Part shown: in pieces, positions 1 to 6,419 of the stretch
Position numbering within the stretch: the first letter of the stretch is position 1
Layout of the letters: each line of letters begins with the position of its first letter
DNA from: Bacteroidales bacterium UBA5235
GTDB taxonomy: Bacteria > Bacteroidota > Bacteroidia > Bacteroidales > VadinHA17
Length of the DNA stretch: 7,261 bases
Reading direction: 5' to 3'
Assembly (NCBI GenBank): GCA_002409145.1
Contig: DHUL01000086.1
Span: 40,762-48,022 of the forward strand
Made by a program: the position numbers and the translations under genes
The notes under the pieces: model-generated
What the model was told of the DNA's origin: nothing
What the model saw: only the letters and a program-made list of their open reading frames with translations
The model's database searches: none

Positions 1-1
1 A

Positions 2-12
2 GACCTTCAGAC
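2..12. repeat. Left copy of the TCAGAC-type repeat
   Basis: GACCTTCAGAC, identical to 7177-7187 and containing the same TTCAGAC core. It overlaps the stop codon of serpin copy 1 (7-9) and one arm of the hairpin at 4-21. The array may extend to the left of the window. Confidence 0.55.
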
Positions 13-21
13 TCCTGAAGG
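4..21 (-). terminator. Perfect 7-bp hairpin overlapping the serpin copy 1 stop codon
   Basis: CCTTCAG (4-10) and CTGAAGG (15-21) are perfect inverted arms around a 4-base loop. The stop codon (7-9, TGA on the minus strand) lies in one arm. It could act as a terminator or 3' stabilising hairpin, but any U-tract would be outside the window. It may equally be part of the dispersed TCAGAC repeat. Confidence 0.35.
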
Positions 22-1263
22 GTCAGCCACCAGCCCCATGAACACTATTGTGCCGGTGGCTGTTTCGCGGATGAAATAAAGGAATGGCCTGTTGATGTCT
101 ATCACTTCCGGCTCGGGAGGAAGTGATGTGCGGGTAAACCCTATCACGGTAGCTGCAGCAGCCTCCGTGCCTTCCTCCTTATTCTCGATAAAGGTCTGGT
201 GAAGCACGAACGAGATGAATATCTCCTCGTCGCTTATCCGGCTGAAGTCAGCAACGCCGGGAGCAAACGCCGGACCCATCCCCAGGCTTATCAGGTCGTC
301 ATTAAGCTTGCGTTTGTATTCGTACCTGAATTTAGGCATATAGAGCTCGACCTCCGTCGGTCCGTATGACAGGCTTTCCATCCATTCCTCCCATTTCCCG
401 GCATCAAGTCCGGTGACAATCTCCGCCGGTGCTATCCCCTCATCAGGAAGAGCCACCACCATCGAGTAGTTACCCTGCCCGTAAGGCAATTCAACCAGTG
501 TCATCTTCTCCGGACGTGACATGGCAAATTTCTGCTTCTGGTACATCACCGGCACCTGTACCGGGTTGCCGGGAGTGAGGTAGAACGGACGCTCAGCAGT
601 CTTCTTACTGTCAAACTGGTGTTTCCACTTCCCGTTGAAGTATACTGCATTGATAATCAACATCACCAGGTCGCGGTCAAGTGATGAAAGCATATTCTGT
701 ATCCTGTCGTGCGTCTTCTCCTCTATCCAGCCATTGATTAAATCCACTGAGCCCGGATCGGCTACGTCGAAATTCCGGGCTTCCGCAAGGTACCACTCCT
801 TCAGGGCATTTATAAATTCCTTCTTCACCTGGAAATTATTTTCAGCCCAGACAGAATTGGCAATTTCCATTACCACTCTTTCGTCCACGGGGACCATCTC
901 TGTCGCAAGCCTGCGATAAGTACCATTGATCTCCTCCAGGCTCTGGCCGTCATAGCGGAGTGTTGATCTGACCACGTTGAATGTTTCACCGGCAGCGCCG
1001 TTCAGGGTCATTGAAAGTGCACTGGTGATACTGAAAGGAGAGATCATGATGTTAGTACCTGTTCCCTCCCCTGCGACCACCGGTTTGAACAGGTCGAATG
1101 CAAACCTATTTGCGGACGCCACAACATCCCTCTGTTTCAGGGTCAGTTCTATCTCCACAGGGTCTGTCGGGAGAGTTTTTGCCGGTTGATCTTCACATGA
1201 TGTCATCTGTCCCGTTGTGCCTGCAACCATTACAATTGCCAGGCTTAAGAATGTATTTTTCAT
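7..1263 (-). CDS. Serpin-family protease inhibitor, lipoprotein (copy 1, downstream)
   Basis: Predicted 418-residue serpin, a suicide inhibitor that traps a target protease after loop cleavage. Residues 1-23 form a lipoprotein signal: Lys2, a hydrophobic core, then MTSC with Cys23 as the lipid site. Glu-Asp follow at once, which in Bacteroidota often goes with surface export. The serpin fold runs from about 38 to 415, near the usual length. Visible serpin motifs are ISPFSI (74-79), NAVYFNGKW (205-213), the hinge EEGTEAAAAT (363-372) and the C-terminal NRPFLYFIRE block. The small-residue hinge predicts a real inhibitor, not a non-inhibitory serpin. Aligning the loop to alpha-1-antitrypsin (its SIPPE to SLPPE here) puts P1 at Thr379 and P1' at Ser380, with Arg378 at P2. 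The ATG at 1261-1263 was chosen because it begins the signal peptide; the frame stays open to 1374 but crosses a hairpin and promoter. It is a tandem duplicate of the next serpin. Related in type to miropin, the surface serpin of Tannerella forsythia. The family is certain; the target protease is not known. Confidence 0.95.
   Translation of the reverse strand: MKNTFLSLAIVMVAGTTGQMTSCEDQPAKTLPTDPVEIELTLKQRDVVASANRFAFDLFKPVVAGEGTGTNIMISPFSITSALSMTLNGAAGETFNVVRSTLRYDGQSLEEINGTYRRLATEMVPVDERVVMEIANSVWAENNFQVKKEFINALKEWYLAEARNFDVADPGSVDLINGWIEEKTHDRIQNMLSSLDRDLVMLIINAVYFNGKWKHQFDSKKTAERPFYLTPGNPVQVPVMYQKQKFAMSRPEKMTLVELPYGQGNYSMVVALPDEGIAPAEIVTGLDAGKWEEWMESLSYGPTEVELYMPKFRYEYKRKLNDDLISLGMGPAFAPGVADFSRISDEEIFISFVLHQTFIENKEEGTEAAAATVIGFTRTSLPPEPEVIDINRPFLYFIRETATGTIVFMGLVADPSGV
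112..177 (-). other. Reactive-centre loop of serpin copy 1 (P17 to P4')
   Basis: Encodes residues 363-384. The hinge EEGTEAAAAT is followed by VIGFTRT|SLPPE. If the loop has canonical length, P1 is Thr379; if the bond is shifted by one residue, P1 is Arg378 and the target would be trypsin-like. The conserved hinge is seen directly; the cleavage position is inferred by alignment. Confidence 0.75.
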
Positions 1264-1295
1264 TATTTTCCCGGTTAAAGTACAACATTTACGCA

Positions 1296-1303
1296 CAAAT
1301 ATA
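1296..1303 (-). promoter_or_regulatory. Bacteroidota-type -7 element (TATATTTG) upstream of serpin copy 1
   Basis: On the minus strand the sequence reads TATATTTG, an exact match to the Bacteroidota sigma-ABfr -7 consensus TAnnTTTG. It would start transcription near 1290, leaving a leader of roughly 26 bases before the ATG at 1263. No well-spaced -33 TTTG was found: the TTG-rich stretch upstream is closer than usual and abuts a hairpin. Suggests the second serpin in the row can be transcribed by itself. Confidence 0.5.
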
Positions 1304-1319
1304 ATACCATACAAACAAC

Positions 1320-1353
1320 AAGACTGCCCCGGCCTGAGCCGGGACAGTCTTTT
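1320..1353 (-). terminator. Strong hairpin between the two serpins, probable terminator of serpin copy 2
   Basis: Bases 1320-1333 and 1338-1351 form a 14-bp stem with one C/A mismatch (1327/1344) and a CTGA loop. On the minus strand it is followed by a T-rich run (TTGTTGTTTG), as in a factor-independent terminator for the upstream serpin. On the plus strand four Ts follow (1350-1353), so it could also work in that direction. It lies just upstream of the copy 1 promoter and might instead regulate it. Confidence 0.6.
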
Positions 1354-1372
1354 CCCCCGTTTCCCCACTCGC

Positions 1373-1425
1373 AAAAAAATCCCTTTGGCATTCAGTCTGC
1401 CTGACTGTGGGAAAACCGTTCAGGC
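1373..1425 (-). terminator. Possible earlier terminator just after serpin copy 2
   Basis: About 20 bases past the serpin copy 2 stop codon, on the minus strand, are the inverted arms GCCTGA/TCAGGC (1420-1425 and 1399-1404), then CAGTC/GACTG (1403-1407 and 1393-1397), then a run of seven Ts (plus-strand As at 1373-1379). The T-run is typical of a terminator, but the stems are short, compete with each other and are not tight against the Ts, so this is a weak call. Confidence 0.3.
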
Positions 1426-1444
1426 CGAAAGCAAATTATCCGGT

Positions 1445-2686
1445 TCACCTGGGATCAACTACCTGGCCCATGAAGACTAATGTGCCGGTGGTGCTCTCCC
1501 GGATGAAGTAGAGGAACGGCCTGTTTACATTCACCACATGGGTCTGAGGCACAGATGTGAACTCAAATTCCACTACGGTTGCTGCGGCAGCTTCTGTCCC
1601 CTCTTCGTCGGTTCTGATAAATGTCTGGTGAAGTACCCCTGAGATCATTATGCTCTGATCGGTAATATTGCTGAAGTCGGCCCACGTGCCGAATGCAACC
1701 TCCATTCCCAGTGCCTTCAGGTCATCATTCAGGCTACGCTTATATTCATATTCAAACCTCGGGAGAGAGAGCTGCACCTCAGAGGTGCCATACGAGAGTT
1801 GTTGCATCCATGTATTCCATCTCTTCGGGCTCAGAGTTGCTGCCACCTCCTGAAGGGTAACACCCTCATCCGGCAGCATGACTACCATGGTATAGTTGCC
1901 CTGGCCATATGGCAGGTCAATCATTGTTGCATTCTCACTCCGTATCACTGCAAAATTCTCCTTCTGGTACATCATCGGAACATTTACCGGAGCATCAGGA
2001 GTTATGTAGAACGGCTTGTCCGCTGTCTCCTTCTTATCAAACTGGTATCTCCATCTGCCGTTGAAATAGATGGCATTTATCAGCAGCATCGCAAGGTCAG
2101 GACTCAGGCCATCAAGCATATCCCTGATCTTGTCATGAGTCTTCTCTTCTATCCATCCGTTGACAAGGTCCACTGCTCCCGGATCCGAAACGTCGATGTT
2201 TCTTGCTTCGGCCAGGTACCAGGTCCTGAGTGCGTCAATATAAGGCTGCTTAACTACAAGGCGCTTCTCCAACCATACCGAGTTGGCAATCTCTATCGTC
2301 ACCCTCGGGTCAACGGTGATCATCTCCTTCGTCAGCTTAAGGTAAGTCTCATTTACCTCCTGAAGGGTCTGGCTGTCATAGCGAAGGGTGTGGCTTATCG
2401 CATTATAGGTCCCGCTGGCGGCGCCGTTAAGCGCCATGGAGAGAGCACTCGTGATGCTGAATGGTGAGATCATCAGGTTTTTGCTGCCTTTGTCTTCACT
2501 GACTACCGGCCTGAAAAGATCAAAGGCAAAGGTGTTGGCAGAATCAACCACCTCCTTCTGCTTAAGAGTAAGATCAACCTGAACCGGATCACCCGGCTGA
2601 GGTTCATCCCTCAACCTGTCACACGATACAACCATTGCCGTAATGGCAATAAGTAAAAGCATACTGCCAGGGATCGCCTTTTTCAT
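1445..2686 (-). CDS. Serpin-family protease inhibitor, lipoprotein (copy 2, upstream)
   Basis: Predicted 413-residue serpin and the first gene of the tandem pair. The N-terminus has Lys2-Lys3, a Leu/Ile/Ala core and the lipobox VVSC with Cys22, followed by Asp-Arg, so it should be a lipid-anchored envelope protein. Serpin motifs are ISPFSI (73-78), NAIYFNGRW (204-212), the hinge EEGTEAAAAT (361-370) and NRPFLYFIRE near the end. The loop after the hinge reads VVEFEFT|SVPQ, giving Thr377 as P1 by canonical spacing and Phe376 at P2, with two Glu nearby. This differs sharply from copy 1, where the P2 residue is Arg, while the scaffold stays highly similar over its whole length. The start ATG (2684-2686) fits the signal peptide; there is no clear Shine-Dalgarno, as is usual in Bacteroidota. 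It is transcribed away from the Nudix gene. An inhibitory role is well supported by the hinge; the target protease is unknown. Confidence 0.95.
   Translation of the reverse strand: MKKAIPGSMLLLIAITAMVVSCDRLRDEPQPGDPVQVDLTLKQKEVVDSANTFAFDLFRPVVSEDKGSKNLMISPFSITSALSMALNGAASGTYNAISHTLRYDSQTLQEVNETYLKLTKEMITVDPRVTIEIANSVWLEKRLVVKQPYIDALRTWYLAEARNIDVSDPGAVDLVNGWIEEKTHDKIRDMLDGLSPDLAMLLINAIYFNGRWRYQFDKKETADKPFYITPDAPVNVPMMYQKENFAVIRSENATMIDLPYGQGNYTMVVMLPDEGVTLQEVAATLSPKRWNTWMQQLSYGTSEVQLSLPRFEYEYKRSLNDDLKALGMEVAFGTWADFSNITDQSIMISGVLHQTFIRTDEEGTEAAAATVVEFEFTSVPQTHVVNVNRPFLYFIRESTTGTLVFMGQVVDPR
1541..1606 (-). other. Reactive-centre loop of serpin copy 2 (P17 to P4')
   Basis: Encodes residues 361-382. 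After the hinge shared with copy 1 comes VVEFEFT|SVPQ. Canonical spacing gives P1 Thr377; a one-residue shift gives P1 Phe376, which would favour chymotrypsin-like or cathepsin-G-like targets. The Glu residues at P3 and P5 set it apart from the Arg-containing loop of copy 1. Confidence 0.75.
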
Positions 2687-2737
2687 GACTGCAGAAGCTG
2701 GGTTACTTTTAAAAACCTCAAAAACTGTACCGTTTTA

Positions 2738-2750
2738 GGCTAAAATAGCC
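2738..2750. promoter_or_regulatory. Short palindrome in the divergent intergenic region
   Basis: GGCTA (2738-2742) and TAGCC (2746-2750) form a perfect inverted repeat around AAA. It lies 51 bases upstream of the serpin copy 2 ATG and 81 bases upstream of the Nudix start, so it is placed where an operator could act on either. A 5-bp arm can arise by chance. I did not find a clear TAnnTTTG element for either gene in the 145-base region; TACATTCG at 2812-2819 is one base off for the plus strand. Confidence 0.25.
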
Positions 2751-2831
2751 CCTTAAATGCACCCCGCAGATATCGACACGAGATCTCACGATTTTTTCAT
2801 AAGTTAGCGCATACATTCGACATTTCTGAAA

Positions 2832-3443
2832 TTGGAAAACGAGATACTAAGGATAGCAAGAAGAGTGCAGGCTATAGCACAATCAGGGATTCACTTTGCC
2901 GGGAGTGAATTTGACAGGGAGCGGTACGAGGAACTTCGCGGACTCAGTGTTGAACTTACCGGCACTATATGTGACACCAAACCTTCGAAAATACGTGATC
3001 TTTTTACTAACGAAACCGGATTTCAGACTCCGAAGGTAGATGTCAGATCAGTGGTGTTAAAAGAAGGTAAAATTCTGATGGTGAGAGAGAGAATTGACGG
3101 CAGGTATTCAATGCCAGGCGGTTTTGCTGACATAAATTACTCCCCGTCAGAGGTGGCAGTGAAGGAGGTACGTGAGGAGACCGGACTTAACGTCCGCTTC
3201 AACAGGGTGCTGGCAATAGCCGATACTGACAGGCACGGATTTCCTCCCCTGCCTTACCACTTTTATAAGATAGTAATCCTCTGCGACCTGGTTGACGGCG
3301 ATCTGAGAGACAGCATCGAGACCTCGGAAGCCGGGTTTTTTGATTTTGACAATCTCCCGGAACTCTCCGTTGAACGCAACACACCCTCATTTCTGGAGAT
3401 GATCCGCAATCAGCTGGAAAGTCCTGTAACATATGCAGACTGA
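2832..3443 (+). CDS. Nudix hydrolase with Nudix_N-type N-terminal domain
   Basis: Predicted 203-residue cytoplasmic pyrophosphohydrolase that cleaves a nucleoside diphosphate linked to another group; the substrate cannot be read from sequence, though the family is often annotated as ADP-ribose pyrophosphatase-like. Residues 1-60 resemble the Nudix_N helical domain (RVQAIAQSG, then FDRERYEEL). The Nudix box spans Gly97 to Leu119 with correct 23-residue spacing and ends KEVREETGL. The catalytic Glu112, Glu115 and Glu116 are present. Lys111 replaces the usual Arg, and Tyr103 replaces the first Glu; I recall similar departures in this subfamily. The start is TTG at 2832: an in-frame stop lies at 2805-2807, no ATG or GTG lies between, and the next GTG (2865) would cut into the N-terminal helix. 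CTG at 2826 is the only other near option. The gene sits 24 bases before the ThiF-family gene and is probably co-transcribed with it. Confidence 0.88.
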   Translation: MENEILRIARRVQAIAQSGIHFAGSEFDRERYEELRGLSVELTGTICDTKPSKIRDLFTNETGFQTPKVDVRSVVLKEGKILMVRERIDGRYSMPGGFADINYSPSEVAVKEVREETGLNVRFNRVLAIADTDRHGFPPLPYHFYKIVILCDLVDGDLRDSIETSEAGFFDFDNLPELSVERNTPSFLEMIRNQLESPVTYAD

Positions 3444-3467
3444 GTTAAAAACTAAATCCGGGCAGAA

Positions 3468-4187
3468 ATGACTGAACTTACCAATGATGAGCTTATTCGT
3501 TACCAGAGGCAATTGATGGTAGCCGGTATCGGCGAAGCCGGACAGGAGTCTCTCAGGAATGCATCTGTCCTGGTGATAGGTGCCGGCGGCCTTGGATCAC
3601 CGGTGCTCCTGTATCTCGCTGCAGCCGGAGTGGGCAGGATCGGGGTAGTCGACTTTGATGAGGTCAGCACCGGAAACCTGCAGCGGCAGATATTATATGA
3701 GACCGGTGATATTACAAAACCCAAGGCGGAAACCGCCGCCGGGAAGCTCAGAAGGATCAATCCTCTGATCGAGGTGATTGCATACTCTGTGCGATTCAAT
3801 GAAGATAATGCCGGCGATTTACTGGCAGGATATGACATCGCAGTCGATTGCTGTGACAACTACTCCACAAGGTACATCCTGTGTGACGCAACGCTGAAGG
3901 CTGGTATTCCGATGGTTTACGGTGCTGTAAGGGAGTTTATGGGACAGGCTTCGGTCCTCAACTACAGGGGTGGCCCCTCATACAGGGATCTGTACCCGGA
4001 AGAGATGCACCTTGAGACGGAAGACAGATCGGGCTCTCCGGGTGTAATGGGTCCCCTTCCCGGGATAATCGGGTCAGTGCAGGCATGTGAGACAATCAAG
4101 ATAATCACCGGTACGGGTGAAATACTGTCTGGCCGCCTCCTCCAGGCAGACATGCTCAACCAGAGAATAGACATTATTTCCCTGTGA
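3468..4187 (+). CDS. ThiF/MoeB/HesA-family E1-like adenylyltransferase lacking zinc-site cysteines
   Basis: Predicted 239-residue cytoplasmic enzyme of the family that adenylates the C-terminal glycine of a ubiquitin-like sulfur carrier (ThiS or MoaD type). The Rossmann ATP loop is GAGGLGS (38-44). Arg14, Asp62, Asp64, NLQRQ (70-74), Lys86 and Asp130 in DCCDN match the MoeB/ThiF adenylation site, with numbering that agrees with E. coli MoeB as I remember it. The zinc pair CYRC of E. coli ThiF and MoeB is replaced by SYRD (171-174), the second CxxC at the C-terminus is absent, and the Cys used by ThiF for the acyl-disulfide is replaced (Ser188 region, before PGVMGP). This resembles the shorter Bacteroidota HesA/ThiF-type proteins, so it is likely functional in adenylation without the zinc knuckle. 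No sulfur carrier, ThiG or other thiamine or molybdopterin gene is in the window, so I cannot assign thiF or moeB. The ATG at 3468 gives a full-length family start. Confidence 0.9.
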   Translation: MTELTNDELIRYQRQLMVAGIGEAGQESLRNASVLVIGAGGLGSPVLLYLAAAGVGRIGVVDFDEVSTGNLQRQILYETGDITKPKAETAAGKLRRINPLIEVIAYSVRFNEDNAGDLLAGYDIAVDCCDNYSTRYILCDATLKAGIPMVYGAVREFMGQASVLNYRGGPSYRDLYPEEMHLETEDRSGSPGVMGPLPGIIGSVQACETIKIITGTGEILSGRLLQADMLNQRIDIISL

Positions 4188-4252
4188 AATAGTTGACCTG
4201 AAGAGCTTTTTTTACGAAATTAGTTCTCTGGTGCAAACCGGGAAGTACCATC

Positions 4253-6406
4253 ATGTCACCTGGAACTTGTTTCAAAACTATAGCAGAACTCATGGTTCTG
4301 CTGCTGCTGATTCCGGCTGGTCATACATTTTCCCAGGAGCAGTCTGACACGGCAGCAATAACAAAAACAGCCCGCGAAGCCTACACCTTAGCCCGGAGAA
4401 ATCCTGAAATCGCAATCATAATGTCATACCAGGCCATGACTGCTTCGCGGAAGCTGAATTATACAAAAGGGATGGCTGATGCATCCCTTGCACTCGGGAT
4501 GGCTTACCTCGCGAAATACAATCCGGGAGACAGTGCACTATATTATAACTCAAGGGCATTGGAGCTCTATGAAGCCTCCGGCAATATAAACGGCAAGGGA
4601 CGAGCGTGCTATGGCCTGTCATATGTTTACAGTTTCAGGAGCGATCACACATCTTCTGAGCATTACATCAACCTGGCTCTTAAATACTTCGAAGAATCAA
4701 ATGATCACAGGGGCATGGTAAACAGCCTGAATGTGCTGGCTTACCTGGCCAGGCAGAATCAGAACCTGGAAGCAGCAAAAGGTTATCTCGAGAAAGCAAT
4801 AGCCATAGCAAGCCAGGTAAAAGATACACTGCCCCTTGCAGACGCCACAAACAACCTGGGTAATCTTTATAAGGAAATGGCCCTGTTCAGTCAGGCAATC
4901 GAAGCCTATTTTGTGGCTCTCAGACTTTGGGAAGAAAAGAGGGACACCTCCGGAATCTCTATAGCCTATGGAAGTATCGGGCTAGCCTATTATTATCAGA
5001 AAAATTATGATAAAGCGCTGGAATTCAGCAGAAAACACCTTATTCTTTCAGAAAAGCGGAAAGACTTATGGGAGGTGAGCAAGATATGCAATACTATAGC
5101 TCAGATATACAACTCACAGAAGATGTTTGACAGTGCACTGGTCTATCAACGTAAAAGCCTTGTCCTTAACAGGTTGATGAACATTCCGGTGGGAGAAGCC
5201 TCTGCCTGCCATAACATGGCATCTACAATGCTGCTTCTTTCACAGCCTGACTCCGCCCTCTGGTACATGAACAAGGCTGTGGCCATTACATCGGCATCAG
5301 AACTACCGTTACCGCCGGAGTTTTATAACACCCTGGGCAACATCTGGCAATCTCTGGGCAACCATGACAGGGCTTACTCAAACAGCCTCACCGCATACCG
5401 GCTGGGAAAAGAGAAGGATCTCCCTCTGGTTGTCTCCGATGCGACACTGCTGCTCAGCGATATCTGCAGCAAAAGAGGGATGGAAGATAAGGCCTACCGG
5501 TACCTTAAGGAGCACATGCAGCTGAGCGACTCGATCAGCAACGACGAGTTCCTGAAACAGGTGACGAGAATGGAGATCCAGTATGATTTCGACAAGAAGG
5601 AAAAGAACGCTGAATATGAACGTATGCAGGAAAGGCTGCTCAGTGAAACCAAAATAAGACAGCAGAGGATACTTCTTTCCGGCCTTGCCCTGTTGCTGGT
5701 CATAATCGCACTCCTTGCACTGCTCTACATCAGGCATGCCCGCCTGAAGGCCAGGTATACCCAGGTAGACCTGGAACAAAGGCTGCTTCGTGCCCAGATG
5801 AACCCCCACTTCATCTTCAATTCGCTCTGTGCAATCCAGGATCTTATCATGAAGGACAAACCGCAGAAAGCCAATGCCTTTCTTACGAAAATTGCACAGC
5901 TCATGCGAAGTATCCTGGAGAACACCCGGGAGGAGTATATCTCGCTCGAAAAGGAAATAGAAACTCTTAAGCTTTATATGGATGTTCAGCAGATGAGATT
6001 CGAAAACGGGTTCAGCTATAGCATTGATGTTGACGAAACCATTGACCCTGATAATGTTTCTGTGCCTCCCATGCTTGCGCAGCCATGCGTTGAGAATTCA
6101 ATTGAACACGGACTGTTGCCAGGGAAGAAAGACGGACGGATAAGCGTGAGGTATTCTCTCAGGGATGGACTGATGATGCTGGAGGTGACTGACAATGGGG
6201 TTGGAAGGAATAAGGCTGCAGAGCTTACGCCTTTGATGAAAAAGGAATCGGTCTCAACCAGGCTGACGGAGAAGAGGTTGGAACACTTCAGGAAGATCCT
6301 GAAGGAGAAACAGATAAGTTACGAGATAATTGACCTGTACGAAGAGGGTAATGCGGCAGGCACCAGGGTGGTTATGATGCTGCCCTGGAAAAAGATTTAC
6401 GCATAA
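4253..6406 (+). CDS. TPR-containing LytS-type sensor histidine kinase
   Basis: Predicted 717-residue membrane sensor kinase. Residues 1-27 look like a cleavable signal peptide (hydrophobic VLLLLIPAG, then HTFSQ). About eight or nine degenerate tetratricopeptide repeats follow, from near 75 to 430, and should lie in the periplasm as a ligand- or protein-binding superhelix. A short charged coiled-coil-like segment (430-470) leads to one transmembrane helix near 473-493. The cytoplasmic part has the His_kinase (PF06580) motif RAQMNPHFIFNSL, with His519 as phosphoacceptor. The HATPase domain has the N-box PCVENSIEHG (Asn615), the G-box VTDNGVG (645-651) and a late GTRVVMMLP strand. The middle glycine box is degenerate (SVSTRLTEKRL), which I believe is common in Bacteroidota members. 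The ATG at 4253 opens the signal peptide; the TTTTTTT run at 4207-4213 and no clear promoter lie upstream. It is followed 13 bases later by its LytTR partner. The signal sensed is unknown. Confidence 0.93.
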   Translation: MSPGTCFKTIAELMVLLLLIPAGHTFSQEQSDTAAITKTAREAYTLARRNPEIAIIMSYQAMTASRKLNYTKGMADASLALGMAYLAKYNPGDSALYYNSRALELYEASGNINGKGRACYGLSYVYSFRSDHTSSEHYINLALKYFEESNDHRGMVNSLNVLAYLARQNQNLEAAKGYLEKAIAIASQVKDTLPLADATNNLGNLYKEMALFSQAIEAYFVALRLWEEKRDTSGISIAYGSIGLAYYYQKNYDKALEFSRKHLILSEKRKDLWEVSKICNTIAQIYNSQKMFDSALVYQRKSLVLNRLMNIPVGEASACHNMASTMLLLSQPDSALWYMNKAVAITSASELPLPPEFYNTLGNIWQSLGNHDRAYSNSLTAYRLGKEKDLPLVVSDATLLLSDICSKRGMEDKAYRYLKEHMQLSDSISNDEFLKQVTRMEIQYDFDKKEKNAEYERMQERLLSETKIRQQRILLSGLALLLVIIALLALLYIRHARLKARYTQVDLEQRLLRAQMNPHFIFNSLCAIQDLIMKDKPQKANAFLTKIAQLMRSILENTREEYISLEKEIETLKLYMDVQQMRFENGFSYSIDVDETIDPDNVSVPPMLAQPCVENSIEHGLLPGKKDGRISVRYSLRDGLMMLEVTDNGVGRNKAAELTPLMKKESVSTRLTEKRLEHFRKILKEKQISYEIIDLYEEGNAAGTRVVMMLPWKKIYA

Positions 6407-6419
6407 AATATTGCGTGCT

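Noticed and set aside
1264..1374. In-frame N-terminal extension of serpin copy 1 by 37 codons
   Set aside because: It reads through the hairpin at 1320-1351 and the TATATTTG element, is basic and Cys-rich, and would bury the lipoprotein signal that begins at Met 1261-1263.
1849..2368. Recurring CCTGAAGGGT near 15, 1850 and 2359 as a dispersed repeat
   Set aside because: The two internal occurrences encode Leu-Gln-Glu segments of serpin copy 2 and are explained by codon use; only the GACCTTCAGAC type is shared outside genes.
1799..2467. Open frame of 222 codons on the plus strand, antisense to serpin copy 2
   Set aside because: It lies wholly within a well-supported gene on the other strand, shows no recognisable domain, and the opposite-frame reading is explained by the serpin's codon use.
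2928..3188. Nudix gene as a pseudogene because of the Tyr103 and Lys111 changes in the Nudix box
   Set aside because: The catalytic EVREE glutamates, spacing and full length are intact, and comparable substitutions are, as I recall, usual in Nudix_N-type members.
4191..4213. Terminator after the ThiF-family gene, suggested by seven Ts at 4207-4213
   Set aside because: I found no stem of useful length directly before the T-run.
5378..5809. Open frame of 143 codons on the minus strand within the histidine kinase
   Set aside because: No domain or signal is recognisable and the kinase coding frame fully accounts for the region, including its transmembrane and phosphoacceptor motifs.
6411..6419. 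TTG start for the response regulator
   Set aside because: It would add only three residues ahead of the canonical receiver start; the ATG at 6420 fits the family better.
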